Shown here: piece by piece, positions 34,359 through 43,893 of the stretch
How the letters are laid out: every line of letters begins with the position of its first letter
How positions within the stretch are numbered: position 1 is the stretch's first letter
NCBI RefSeq assembly: GCF_003955665.1
Contig: NZ_RXHU01000062.1
Coordinates: forward strand, 39,557-103,556
Origin: Paenibacillus whitsoniae
GTDB lineage: Bacteria > Bacillota > Bacilli > Paenibacillales > NBRC-103111
Direction: 5' to 3'
DNA: 64,000 bases
The notes under the pieces: model-generated
Seen by the model: only the letters and a program-made list of their open reading frames with translations
The model's database searches: none
What the model was told of the DNA's origin: nothing
Position numbers and translations under genes: made by a program

Positions 34359-35582
34359 ATGGATCAAGCAAGCTTTACGGTGGTGCCGGAGGGCACGATT
34401 ACGACGCCAAAAGGTTTTCGCGCAGGCGGATTGCACTGCGGACTTAAAAAGACGGAGCGCTTCGACCTCGGCGCGATCGTGTGTGATGTGCCGGCGGCAG
34501 CAGCGGGCGTATACACGCTGAATGCCTTCCAGGCGGCGCCGCTGCGCGTGACGCAGGAGAGCATCGCCCAAGGCGGCAAGCTGCAGGCGATGATCGTGAA
34601 CAGCGGCAACGCCAATGCGTGCACCGGCCAGCAGGGCGAGGACGACGCGCGTGCGATGCGCGCAGCCAGCGCCAAGGCGCTTGGCGTGGCCGAGCACGAA
34701 GTCGGCGTCACGAGCACAGGCGTCATTGGCGAACTCTTGCCGATGGGCAAAGTGCTGAGCGGCATCGAGCAGTTGCCGGCGAAGGTAAAGGCAGACGGCG
34801 GCGAAGACTTCTGCCAGGCGATCCTGACAACGGATCTCGTGCAGAAGATGACGTGCGTCCGTGTTGTGGTGGGCGGCCAGGAGATCCACATTGCCGGGGC
34901 AGCCAAAGGTTCGGGCATGATTCACCCGAACATGGCGACGATGCTCGGTTTCATGACAACCGACGCGCCGATCGCAAGCGAACACCTTCAGCTGCTGCTG
35001 AACAAGGTGACGGACAATACGTTCAACATGATCACCGTTGACGGCGATACCTCCACCAACGACATGGTCGTGGTGATGGCCAGTGGCTTGGCCGGCGGCG
35101 ATACCCTCCATCCGGGGCACCCGGATTGGGACGCGTTCGCAGCAGGCTTCCAATACGTCGGCGAGTACCTCGCGAAGGCGATTGCGCGCGATGGCGAGGG
35201 CGCTACGAAGCTGATCGAGACGACGGTCATTGGGGCAGAGAGCGATGAAGCGGCGCGCAAAATCGTGAAGTCCATCATCGGCTCCTCGTTGGTCAAATCC
35301 GCCGTGTACGGCGCGGATGCGAACTGGGGCCGCATCATTGCGGCGGTCGGCTACTCCGGTCAGCCGGTCAATGTGAATACCGTCGATATTCGCCTCGGCG
35401 ACATCGCGGTGCTGGAGCAGTCCCGTCCGGTGAAGTTCGACGAGGAAGCGGCGCTGGCTTATTTGAAAACAGATACCATTCAAATTCACGTCAATTTACA
35501 TATGGGTTCGGGCAAAGCGACCGGTTGGGGCTGCGACTTGACCTATGATTATGTGCGGATTAATGCGGCTTACCGGACGTAA
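34359..35582 (+). CDS. argJ: Bifunctional ornithine acetyltransferase / N-acetylglutamate synthase
   Basis: ArgJ transfers the acetyl group from acetylornithine back to glutamate, making the pathway cyclic. The 407-residue precursor cleaves itself before a threonine; the site is visible in GSGMIHPNMATMLGFMTTDA near residue 190 (cut between Ala and Thr). Other family parts are VNSGNANACTGQQGEDDA and DGDTSTNDMVVVMASG. It lies 28 bases after argC. No separate argA or argE is seen, in line with an acetyl-recycling path. Confidence 0.97.
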   Translation: MDQASFTVVPEGTITTPKGFRAGGLHCGLKKTERFDLGAIVCDVPAAAAGVYTLNAFQAAPLRVTQESIAQGGKLQAMIVNSGNANACTGQQGEDDARAMRAASAKALGVAEHEVGVTSTGVIGELLPMGKVLSGIEQLPAKVKADGGEDFCQAILTTDLVQKMTCVRVVVGGQEIHIAGAAKGSGMIHPNMATMLGFMTTDAPIASEHLQLLLNKVTDNTFNMITVDGDTSTNDMVVVMASGLAGGDTLHPGHPDWDAFAAGFQYVGEYLAKAIARDGEGATKLIETTVIGAESDEAARKIVKSIIGSSLVKSAVYGADANWGRIIAAVGYSGQPVNVNTVDIRLGDIAVLEQSRPVKFDEEAALAYLKTDTIQIHVNLHMGSGKATGWGCDLTYDYVRINAAYRT

Positions 35583-35645
35583 TGATCGTTGCGGCGTAAG
35601 CGTGTAAAATCAGCCATACCGAAGCGTTAAGGAGGAGCAACAGCG

Positions 35646-36437
35646 GTGAAGAACAATTGTTTTGTGATGAAATGCGGGGGCAGCACGCTTGCGGCGCTGC
35701 CGGCCAGCTTTTTTGAAGATATGCGTGGGCTGCAAGAAGAAGGCATCGTGACGGTGATCGTACACGGCGGAGGGCCAGCGATCTCCGAGACGCTTGGCAA
35801 GCTCGGTATCGAGTCCGGCTTTGTGAACGGGCTGCGCGTGACGAACGAAGCGGTGCTGGACGTGGTGGAGATGGTGCTGTCCGGCCAGATCAACAAGGAA
35901 ATCGTCCGCCGCATTCAACTGACGGGCGCGAAAGCGCTTGGACTGTCCGGCGTGGACGGCCACCTGATTGAAGCGCAGCCTGTGGCGAACAGCCACGAAG
36001 TCGGCTTAGTCGGCGATGTGACGAACGTCAACGCAGCGCTCATTGAAGGCGTTGTCGGCATGGGTTACATTCCGGTCATCGCGCCGGTAGGCCTGGGCAG
36101 CGATGGCGGCCAGCGCTACAACATCAACGCCGATACCGCAGCGGGTGCGGTGGCCTCCCATTTGGGCGTGGAGCAAATGATCGTGGTGACGGATGTCCCC
36201 GGCATTATGAAAGTCGTAGACGGCGAGAAGCAGGTGCTGCCTGTGGTTAGCGTCGCGCAAATCGAAGAGATGATCGTAAGCGGCGATATTTACGGAGGTA
36301 TGATTCCGAAGGTTCGCGCAGCGATTGCATGTATACAGGGAAAAGTGCAGGAAGTGGTCATTGTGAACGGATCGGAGCCGAACGTCCTGAGCAAAGTGCT
36401 CAAAGACGGGGGCATCGGCACACGAATTGTGCGGTAA
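35646..36437 (+). CDS. argB: Acetylglutamate kinase
   Basis: ArgB phosphorylates N-acetylglutamate with ATP. The 263-residue protein has the amino-acid-kinase glycine loop VIVHGGGPAISETLGKLG near residue 38, and VTDVPGIMKVVDGEKQ and GGMIPKVRAAIACIQGKV in the C-terminal half. GTG is the start, with AAGGAGGAG upstream. It is the usual feedback-controlled step in cyclic pathways, but the N-terminal helix of arginine-sensitive enzymes is absent, so control may rest on the promoter. Confidence 0.96.
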   Translation: MKNNCFVMKCGGSTLAALPASFFEDMRGLQEEGIVTVIVHGGGPAISETLGKLGIESGFVNGLRVTNEAVLDVVEMVLSGQINKEIVRRIQLTGAKALGLSGVDGHLIEAQPVANSHEVGLVGDVTNVNAALIEGVVGMGYIPVIAPVGLGSDGGQRYNINADTAAGAVASHLGVEQMIVVTDVPGIMKVVDGEKQVLPVVSVAQIEEMIVSGDIYGGMIPKVRAAIACIQGKVQEVVIVNGSEPNVLSKVLKDGGIGTRIVR

Positions 36438-36574
36438 TTAGGCGCGGGCCGCAGGCGAAGTCAGGGTGCATATGACCCGCATCCGCTCGCCGAGGCGACT
36501 GGCGACCTAAGCCGCTGCAAGCATACACGAACGAGAAACGAGCCCTAACAGACCATTTTAGGAGGGATTGTACG

Positions 36575-37771
36575 ATGCAAGAACAAGGAACAAGCGCGCT
36601 GTTTCCAACCTACGGCAGGTACCCGATCACGCTGGTGAAAGGCGAAGGCAGCCGTCTGTGGGACGACGCAGGCAAAGAGTACATCGATTTGATGAGCGGT
36701 ATCGCCGTCACGAATCTGGGGCATGCGCCGCAGGCGGTCAAGGAAGCGCTGATTGAGCAGCTAAATCAAGTGTGGCACGTGAGCAACCTGTTCCACATTC
36801 CGAACCAGGAGAAGCTGGCTTCGCTGCTGACGGCGAACAGCTGTGCGGATGCAGTGTTTTTCTGCTCCACCGGCGCGGAAGCGAACGAAGCGGCAATCAA
36901 AATTGCGCGCCGTTATCACCAAAAGGTGCTGAATAACGGACGTTATGAGATCATTACGTTCAACATGTCCTTCCACGGACGTACGCTGGCTACACTGACG
37001 GCGACAGGTCAGGATAAAGTGAAGGAAGGCTTCCTGCCGCTTCCGGAAGGCTTTGTTTATGCGGAATACAACGACATCGAGTCCGTCCGTGCGTTGATCA
37101 ACGACAAAACAGCGGCCGTCATGCTGGAGTTCGTGCAAGGCGAGGGCGGCGTGCTGCCGGCCGATCCGACGTTCGTGAAGCAGCTTGCAGAGCTGTGCAA
37201 GCAAGAGGGCATCCTGCTTATTGGCGACGAGATCCAGACGGGCATGGGCCGCACAGGCAAGCTATTCGCTTATGAGCACTATGGCGTGGAGCCGGACATT
37301 TTTACATTGGCCAAAGGCTTAGGCGGCGGTTTCCCAATCGGAGCGATGCTCGGCAAAGGCTTCCTGAAAGACGCGTTTAGCGCAGGCAGCCACGGCTCGA
37401 CGTTCGGCGGTACGCCGATAGCGACAGCAGCGGCATTTGCGGCAACGGATGCGATTATTTCCGGGAAATATCCAGAGCGCGCATTGGAGCTGGGCGAGTA
37501 CACCGTGAAGAAGCTGGAGAGCAAGCTCGCTGGCAACCCGCTTGTGGCGAATGTGCGCGGGATCGGTCTTTTGATTGGGATTGCATGCACACAGCCTGCA
37601 GGTGAGATTATAAGTGAGATTCACAAGCAAGGTGTGCTCGTCATTCCGGCGGGGCCGAACGTCATTCGTTTGGTGCCGGCGCTGACGATTCCGCTGGAAG
37701 ATTTGGATCGCGCGTTAGATGTGGTGTGCGACGTGCTTGCCCAAAAGGCAGCGGCAGCGAGCTCCATTTAA
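36575..37771 (+). CDS. argD: Acetylornithine aminotransferase
   Basis: ArgD is a PLP class III transaminase converting the semialdehyde to acetylornithine. The 398-residue protein has SALFPTYGRYPITLVKGEG at the start, FFCSTGAEANEAAIKIAR near residue 95, DEIQTGMGRTG near residue 222, and the PLP lysine in TLAKGLGGGFPIGAML near residue 250. AGGAGGG lies before the ATG. A 137-base gap separates it from argB without a clear terminator, so it stays in the operon. Confidence 0.97.
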   Translation: MQEQGTSALFPTYGRYPITLVKGEGSRLWDDAGKEYIDLMSGIAVTNLGHAPQAVKEALIEQLNQVWHVSNLFHIPNQEKLASLLTANSCADAVFFCSTGAEANEAAIKIARRYHQKVLNNGRYEIITFNMSFHGRTLATLTATGQDKVKEGFLPLPEGFVYAEYNDIESVRALINDKTAAVMLEFVQGEGGVLPADPTFVKQLAELCKQEGILLIGDEIQTGMGRTGKLFAYEHYGVEPDIFTLAKGLGGGFPIGAMLGKGFLKDAFSAGSHGSTFGGTPIATAAAFAATDAIISGKYPERALELGEYTVKKLESKLAGNPLVANVRGIGLLIGIACTQPAGEIISEIHKQGVLVIPAGPNVIRLVPALTIPLEDLDRALDVVCDVLAQKAAAASSI

Positions 37772-37801
37772 CGGCATTTTAGAGAGAGAGGTTGTGTTCG
37801 G

Positions 37802-38761
<960 letters not shown>

Positions 38762-38805
38762 TCTATATATTTTTGTACATTGACGAAACGGAGAGAAGAA
38801 ACGAC

Positions 38806-40044
38806 ATGGCTAAGGAAAAAATCGTGCTCGCCTATTCCGGCGGGTTGGATACTTCGGTTATCCTCAAATGGTTGAAAGAAACGTACGACGCGGAAATTAT
38901 CGCCTTCACGGCGGACATCGGGCAGAAAGATGAGCTCGACGGTCTGGAAGAAAAAGCGCTCGCAACCGGCGCCTCCAAAATCTACATCGACGATCTGCGC
39001 GACGAGTTCGCTCGCGATTTCATCAACCCGATGTTCCAAGCAGCTGCGCTGTATGAAGGTCAATACCTGCTCGGCACGTCCATCGCGCGTCCTTTAATCG
39101 CGAAGCGTATGGTCGAAATCGCCCGCGCTGAGGGCGCTACAGCGATTGCGCACGGCGCTACAGGCAAAGGCAACGACCAAGTGCGCTTCGAGCTCACGGC
39201 TGCTGCGCTTGCACCTGAGATTTCCGTGATCGCGCCATGGCGTCTGGAAGAGTTCCGCGAGCAGTTCCCGGGCCGCGCAGAAATGATCGCTTATGCTGAA
39301 AAGCATGGCATTCCAGTAACGGCATCTGCGGCGAAGCCATATTCCACGGACCGCAACCTGCTGCACATCTCCTTTGAGAGCGGCATGCTGGAGGATCCTT
39401 GGTTCGATCCATCCGCAACATCCAACAAAGACATGTTTGTGCTGAGCGTTGATCCTGAGGATGCGCCAGACCAAGCGGAATACATCGAGTTGGAGTTTGA
39501 AAAAGGCGACTGCGTTGCGATCAACGGCACGCGCTTGACACCGCTCCAAGTGATGGAAACGCTGAACGAAGTCGGCGGCAAGCACGGCATCGGCCGTGTC
39601 GACATGGTCGAGAACCGTTTCGTCGGCATGAAGAGCCGCGGCGTGTACGAAACGCCAGGCGGTACGATTCTTTTCACCGCGCACCGCAAAATGGAGTCCC
39701 TCACCATGGACCGCGACGTGATGCATCTGCGTGACTCTTTGATCTCCAAGTACGCGTCCCTCGTGTACAACGGCTTCTGGTTCGCGCCTGAGCGTTTGGC
39801 GATCCAAGCGTTGGTAACCGAGAGCCAAAAGAACGTATCCGGTACGGTTCGCCTGAAGCTGTACAAAGGCAACGTGATCGGCGCCGGCGTGAAGAGCCCG
39901 GTTTCCCTGTACAACCCGGACATCGCGACAATGGAAGCCGATCCGACGAAAGCGTACGATCAAGGGGATGCTACTGGCTTTATCCGCTTGAACGCGCTGC
40001 GCCTCAAAGTCGGTTCCGGCGTGGAGCAAAACGCGAACAAATAA
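38806..40044 (+). CDS. argG: Argininosuccinate synthase
   Basis: ArgG condenses citrulline and aspartate using ATP. ATG at 38806 is preceded by GGAGAGAAG and gives 412 residues; an upstream ATG at 38773 in the same frame has no ribosome site and would add a non-conserved extension. Key parts are the PP-loop LAYSGGLDTSVILKWL, AHGATGKGNDQVRFE near residue 115 and STDRNLLHISFE. Codon use is strongly biased towards GC-rich codons, as expected for a well-expressed core gene. A small hairpin follows, with a palindrome at 40171-40190 in the gap to argH. Confidence 0.97.
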   Translation: MAKEKIVLAYSGGLDTSVILKWLKETYDAEIIAFTADIGQKDELDGLEEKALATGASKIYIDDLRDEFARDFINPMFQAAALYEGQYLLGTSIARPLIAKRMVEIARAEGATAIAHGATGKGNDQVRFELTAAALAPEISVIAPWRLEEFREQFPGRAEMIAYAEKHGIPVTASAAKPYSTDRNLLHISFESGMLEDPWFDPSATSNKDMFVLSVDPEDAPDQAEYIELEFEKGDCVAINGTRLTPLQVMETLNEVGGKHGIGRVDMVENRFVGMKSRGVYETPGGTILFTAHRKMESLTMDRDVMHLRDSLISKYASLVYNGFWFAPERLAIQALVTESQKNVSGTVRLKLYKGNVIGAGVKSPVSLYNPDIATMEADPTKAYDQGDATGFIRLNALRLKVGSGVEQNANK

Positions 40045-40262
40045 GGTATGACGGGCTTTCCCTTGGGGAAAGCCTTTGGGCTATCTGGCGGTAGGGGCGG
40101 GAGTGGAGATGTCTGGGTAGATTGTAGCATCTTTGGTGTATTTGTTGACTAAGGTAGCTATGTTTTCAATGGCCTGCACAGTGCAGGCCCAACTCCCCCG
40201 TATCGCAAGCGCATGTGCGCGCGAAACTTCAAGATGTTGAGATCTGAGAGGAGCTATGCAAG

Positions 40263-41675
40263 GTGTCTAAGCTTTGGGGTGGGCGTTTTACGAAGAAAAC
40301 CGACCAATTGGTCGAGGAATATACAGCGTCGATTACATTCGACAAAGAGCTGGCCGAGGAAGACATTGAAGGCAGCTTGGCGCACGTGACGATGCTGGGC
40401 AAGTGCGGCATTCTTCCGGCGGAAGATGTCGAGAAGATTAAGGACGGCTTGCTGCAGGTGCAAGGCATGATTCGCCGCGGCGAGCTGGAGTACACGATTC
40501 AAAACGAAGATATTCACATGAATATCGAGAAAACGCTGATCGATCTGATCGGACCTGTCGGCGGGAAGCTGCACACGGGCCGCAGCCGGAACGACCAAGT
40601 GGCGACGGACATGCATTTGTATCTGCGCAAACGCGTAGTCGAGTTCGTCGGTTTGCTCGTGAAGCTGCAAGAAGCATTGATCGTGAAGGCGAAGGAAAAT
40701 CTTGACACGATTATCCCGGGCTACACGCATCTGCAGCGGGCGCAGCCGATTCTGTTCGCGCACCACTTGATGGCGTACGTGAGCATGTTCGGCCGCGATC
40801 TTGAGCGCTTGCAGGACAGTTACAAGCGCATTGACATGCTGCCGCTCGGCGCTGGCGCGCTCGCCGGCACGACGTTCCCGATCGACCGCCATTTCGTGGC
40901 GGAGCAGCTCGGGTTCGGGCGCGTGTACGAGAACTCCCTTGACGCGGTCAGCGACCGCGACTTCATTCTGGAGTTCCTCTCCAACGCGTCCATGATCATG
41001 ATGCACCTTTCTCGCTTCTGCGAGGAAATGGTGCTGTGGTCCTCGACCGAGTTCCAATTCATTGAACTCGACGATGCTTTCTGCACCGGCAGCTCGATCA
41101 TGCCGCAGAAGAAGAACCCGGACGTCGCCGAGCTCGTCCGCGGCAAAACCGGCCGCGTCTACGGCAACCTGTTCGGTCTGCTGACCGTACTGAAGTCGCT
41201 GCCGCTGGCGTACAACAAGGACATGCAGGAAGACAAAGAAGGCATGTTCGACACGGTTCGCACGCTGCAAGGCGCGCTGCAATTGTTTGCGCCGATGGTG
41301 TCCACGATGAAGGTGAACACCGGCCGCATGCGCCAAGCTGTGAACCAGGATTTCTCCAATGCGACGGACATCGCGGATTACCTCGTGAACAAAGGCCTGC
41401 CGTTCCGCCAGGCGCACGAAGTGATCGGCAAAACGGTGCTGTATTGCATCCAGAACAACAAATACCTCCTCGATATGAGCATCGAAGAGTTCAAAACGTT
41501 CTCGAACCTGTTCGAGTCCGATATTTACGCCGTGCTCCAGCCGGAGCAAGTCGTCAACGCGCGCAATGTGTACGGCGGTACGGCGACGAATCAAGTGAGC
41601 GAAGCGATCGGTCGCGCGGAAAGCGTGCTGGCTGAGTCGCAGGCTTGGCTGAACGCCTACCTAGAGAAAGCGTAA
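40263..41675 (+). CDS. argH: Argininosuccinate lyase
   Basis: ArgH splits argininosuccinate into arginine and fumarate. The 470-residue protein begins KLWGGRFTKKTDQLVEEYTA, has HTGRSRNDQVATDMHL near residue 105, and the superfamily signature GSSIMPQKKNPDVAELVRGK near residue 278 with the catalytic serine. GTG is the start, with AGGAG about nine bases upstream. It ends the operon, and a terminator lies 35 bases on. Confidence 0.97.
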   Translation: MSKLWGGRFTKKTDQLVEEYTASITFDKELAEEDIEGSLAHVTMLGKCGILPAEDVEKIKDGLLQVQGMIRRGELEYTIQNEDIHMNIEKTLIDLIGPVGGKLHTGRSRNDQVATDMHLYLRKRVVEFVGLLVKLQEALIVKAKENLDTIIPGYTHLQRAQPILFAHHLMAYVSMFGRDLERLQDSYKRIDMLPLGAGALAGTTFPIDRHFVAEQLGFGRVYENSLDAVSDRDFILEFLSNASMIMMHLSRFCEEMVLWSSTEFQFIELDDAFCTGSSIMPQKKNPDVAELVRGKTGRVYGNLFGLLTVLKSLPLAYNKDMQEDKEGMFDTVRTLQGALQLFAPMVSTMKVNTGRMRQAVNQDFSNATDIADYLVNKGLPFRQAHEVIGKTVLYCIQNNKYLLDMSIEEFKTFSNLFESDIYAVLQPEQVVNARNVYGGTATNQVSEAIGRAESVLAESQAWLNAYLEKA

Positions 41676-41709
41676 TTTTGGGGCGGCTCTTAGGAGCGCC
41701 AACTCTAAC

Positions 41710-41757
41710 AAAAAAGCTTCCAACCACGAATGTGGGAGGAAGCTTCTTTGTTTTCTT
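41710..41757 (+). terminator. Terminator of the arginine operon
   Basis: AAAAGCTTCC, then CCAC, pairs with GTGG and GGAAGCTTCTTT around a short loop, followed by GTTTTCTT. Confidence 0.85.
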
Positions 41758-41783
41758 ATTGGGCATCCGTGCCAATTAGCTTG

Positions 41784-41966
41784 TAACGGTCACCACAGCG
41801 CCTATTTCGGCAAAATCGCGGCTGTGCAGATTTTAACGGTTGTGACAGCGGCTATTGAGCCGAAATCGACAAGATTTCGCTGGAAATGCTGCCAATAAGC
41901 TCTGCAGCAACCGTTAGCGTCTGAAATGGCGCATTTTCGGCGAAATAAGCTCCAGGGCAACCGTTA
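41784..41966. repeat. Four-copy intergenic repeat with 50-base spacing, two direct and two inverted
   Basis: Four 27-base units share TAACGGTTG followed after a few bases by CAG-GC and CTATT or TTATT. Two lie on the plus strand (41784-41810, 41834-41860) and two on the minus strand (41890-41916, 41940-41966). Neighbours in each pair are exactly 50 bases apart. The whole block forms a diverged inverted repeat between the convergent ends of argH and the DUF4097 gene. No gene is seen in this gap. Confidence 0.8.
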
Positions 41967-42045
41967 AGTTTTTCTTGCGGGCCACACATCGTCGTAGACG
42001 CGCAGGCCGCGAGTCGGTGGGCCTAGAAGTTGCTTGCCAGTCTCA

Positions 42046-42933
42046 TTAATCCCGCGTCCGCACCTCGATGAAGCCGGTGTCGGTCGTCGCTTTTACTTTT
42101 TTGCTGCCGTCGCCGATGATGCCTTTGACTGCCGTGCGGCTGCTTTCTTGTACATCGACGGCAGGGACATTCAACCGGGCGCTGCCCACATCCGAGCGAA
42201 GGTCGAAGGAGACATTGTTGATTTTGGACGGCACTTTTAGGCGAATGGAGCCCGTGTCGGCGCTAAGGCTGACCTCATTGCCGATTTCCGCAAGGACTGC
42301 GTCAATCGGGCCTGTATCGGTGCGCAGCTTGATATCGCCTTGTGCATCGTCAACACGGATCGACCCGGTGTCAGTTTGTACGTTGAGCAGCTTACCCTCA
42401 AAGTGATCGATATGCACAGACCCGGTATCGGACGTAACGGTCAATTTGTCGGATTTCAGCGAGCCAAGGTCGATGAGGCCCGTATCCGATTTGACGGTAA
42501 TGGCCTTGAATAGTTTGTCGGGTACGCGCACTTCCGTCTTCAAGCCGAATTTCTGGCCGCTGAACAGACTCTTAAACTCGTCGATATCAAAGCCAAAATT
42601 AATATGTCCTCGGCGGGTACAGGCGTCGATACGCCAAGTTGTTGCATTTTCAGTTGTGGCCTCCAGGGTGCAGTTGGCGGCATTCGCTTCACGGAGCTTG
42701 CCGCTCAGGCTTACGCTGATCTCGTCAGTATTGCTGGGCACAAACGAAATACTTGACGTGTCGGTATTTAGGATGATGGTATCAATGCCGGCTGCTGCGA
42801 CTTTTTTCTCTACGTTGACGGTGCTGAACCCGGCGGTTAGATCCAAAGATTTGAAAGTGACCGCTGCCCCGACGAGACCGACCGCTAGCAGGACAAAGCC
42901 GAGGAATAAGGAAAATTTGACTCCACGTTGCAT
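42046..42933 (-). CDS. DUF4097 family beta-strand repeat protein
   Basis: The 295-residue protein has one N-terminal membrane segment (FSLFLGFVLLAVGLVGAAV), then an extended domain made of repeating SDTGLIDLGSL, SDTGSVHIDHF, TDTGSIRVDDA and TDTGPIDAVLA units, typical of the LiaG/YvlB-like DUF4097 fold. The domain is predicted to lie outside the cell or against the membrane. It is encoded three bases after the DUF1700 gene, and such pairs are linked to envelope-stress or PadR-type control in other Bacillota. No PadR gene is adjacent here. Its function is unknown. Confidence 0.85.
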   Translation of the reverse strand: MQRGVKFSLFLGFVLLAVGLVGAAVTFKSLDLTAGFSTVNVEKKVAAAGIDTIILNTDTSSISFVPSNTDEISVSLSGKLREANAANCTLEATTENATTWRIDACTRRGHINFGFDIDEFKSLFSGQKFGLKTEVRVPDKLFKAITVKSDTGLIDLGSLKSDKLTVTSDTGSVHIDHFEGKLLNVQTDTGSIRVDDAQGDIKLRTDTGPIDAVLAEIGNEVSLSADTGSIRLKVPSKINNVSFDLRSDVGSARLNVPAVDVQESSRTAVKGIIGDGSKKVKATTDTGFIEVRTRD

Positions 42934-42936
42934 TGC

Positions 42937-43773
42937 TTAGGCCCCCTTAATCAGTTTCGCGTTAAATTGAATGTACTTCCAGCTAAGTTTAAAAAAGAGC
43001 TTGATCAGCCACGAGCTGATCGATGTCAGGATGACGCCGAGACCGAAGCAGGCGAGCATCGCGAACAGGATAAAGGTCAGATCGTTGCCAGATGCGCTGC
43101 CCATGCTGGTTAACGCTCCGACAATCGGCGCTATAATCAGCGCGAAGCCGGATACAAACAGGGCGATCAACGTCGCGCAGAGGCCGAACCAAGGTCCAAC
43201 AACGAAGATCAGGTTGAAAAAACCGAGCATAATCGAAATGATAATCGCCTTGATGCTCGAGTCCTGCTTCGCGGGATAAGGGTAATTCGGCGGCGTGTAC
43301 GGTGGAAAAGGCGGCCGGTTCGCCGACTCGTGATCGGGCGCGTACGGCGGCGTGTAGGGAGGCGGCTCCCACGAGCGCGCAGCCTGCGGCGGCAGATCCC
43401 GGTTGACGTACGGCAGTTCTTCCGTCATTGGCTGGCGCGCGGGTTCAGGCTTAGGTGCCGTGAATGTTTCCTCATACACAGGCACTTGTTGCTGTTCGCC
43501 CGCCTCGCTTGGCGCGAATCCCGGATTCGGTGCGGCCTCTGAGGTCTGCGTTTGCGGCGTTTCCGCTTGCTGCGGTTTCGGATTCTGTTTTGCGCCATCC
43601 CAGTTCGGCACCCGCGGGTAACCTAGCGACTGAGCGACATCGGATTCCTGTTTGCCATTTTCCAAAGCTTTTTGGAATAATTCCTCGTAAACCGCTAATA
43701 TATTTTGTCGCTCCTTGTCAGGCAATCCGCGCAATCTGTAGTTTAATTCTTTGAAATAATCGGCTTTGCTCAC
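42937..43773 (-). CDS. DUF1700 (HAAS-domain) membrane protein
   Basis: The 278-residue protein starts with the helical HAAS signaling region (YFKELNYRLRGLPDKERQNIL then YEELFQKALENGKQESDVAQSLG), followed by a proline-rich linker of about 90 residues and three to four membrane segments (IISIMLGFFNLIFVVGPWFG, LIALFVSGFALIIAPIVGAL, ILFAMLACFGLGVIL). It is co-transcribed with the DUF4097 gene. The linker is unusually long and rich in Pro, Tyr and Asn. The family usually works together with a PadR regulator, which is not seen here. Confidence 0.82.
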   Translation of the reverse strand: MSKADYFKELNYRLRGLPDKERQNILAVYEELFQKALENGKQESDVAQSLGYPRVPNWDGAKQNPKPQQAETPQTQTSEAAPNPGFAPSEAGEQQQVPVYEETFTAPKPEPARQPMTEELPYVNRDLPPQAARSWEPPPYTPPYAPDHESANRPPFPPYTPPNYPYPAKQDSSIKAIIISIMLGFFNLIFVVGPWFGLCATLIALFVSGFALIIAPIVGALTSMGSASGNDLTFILFAMLACFGLGVILTSISSWLIKLFFKLSWKYIQFNAKLIKGA

Positions 43774-43814
43774 TAGATTTGGCCTCCTTCACGGTTCCTT
43801 CATATTCTTAGCTT

Positions 43815-43858
43815 AAAATAAAAAAGTCATCATGACGTAGTAACTACGGTCATATGAC
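43815..43858 (-). terminator. Terminator of the vanW-family gene
   Basis: On the minus strand GTCATATGAC then CGTAGT pairs with ACTACG and GTCATGATGAC around a two-base loop, followed by TTTTTTATTTT. It lies 35 bases after the stop. Confidence 0.85.
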
Positions 43859-43893
43859 TCTCACTTTTTCGTATGGAATTGTCCTTGCTTCCG

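Noticed and set aside
34236..35489. Long open frame of about 417 codons antisense to argJ
   Set aside because: The argJ frame has all family motifs; the antisense frame has a composition (His, Arg, Ala) typical of reverse-complement codon bias.
40045..40262. Terminator between argG and argH
   Set aside because: GGCTTTCCC/GGAAAGCC forms a small hairpin, but the T run is short and argH lies in the same direction with no clear promoter, so read-through is assumed.
40254..41594. Long open frame of about 446 codons antisense to argH
   Set aside because: Same reasoning: argH is intact and conserved and the opposite frame has no recognisable motif or start signal.
41784..41966. CRISPR array
   Set aside because: Repeats with 50-base period were considered, but there are only four diverged copies in mixed orientation and no cas genes in the window.
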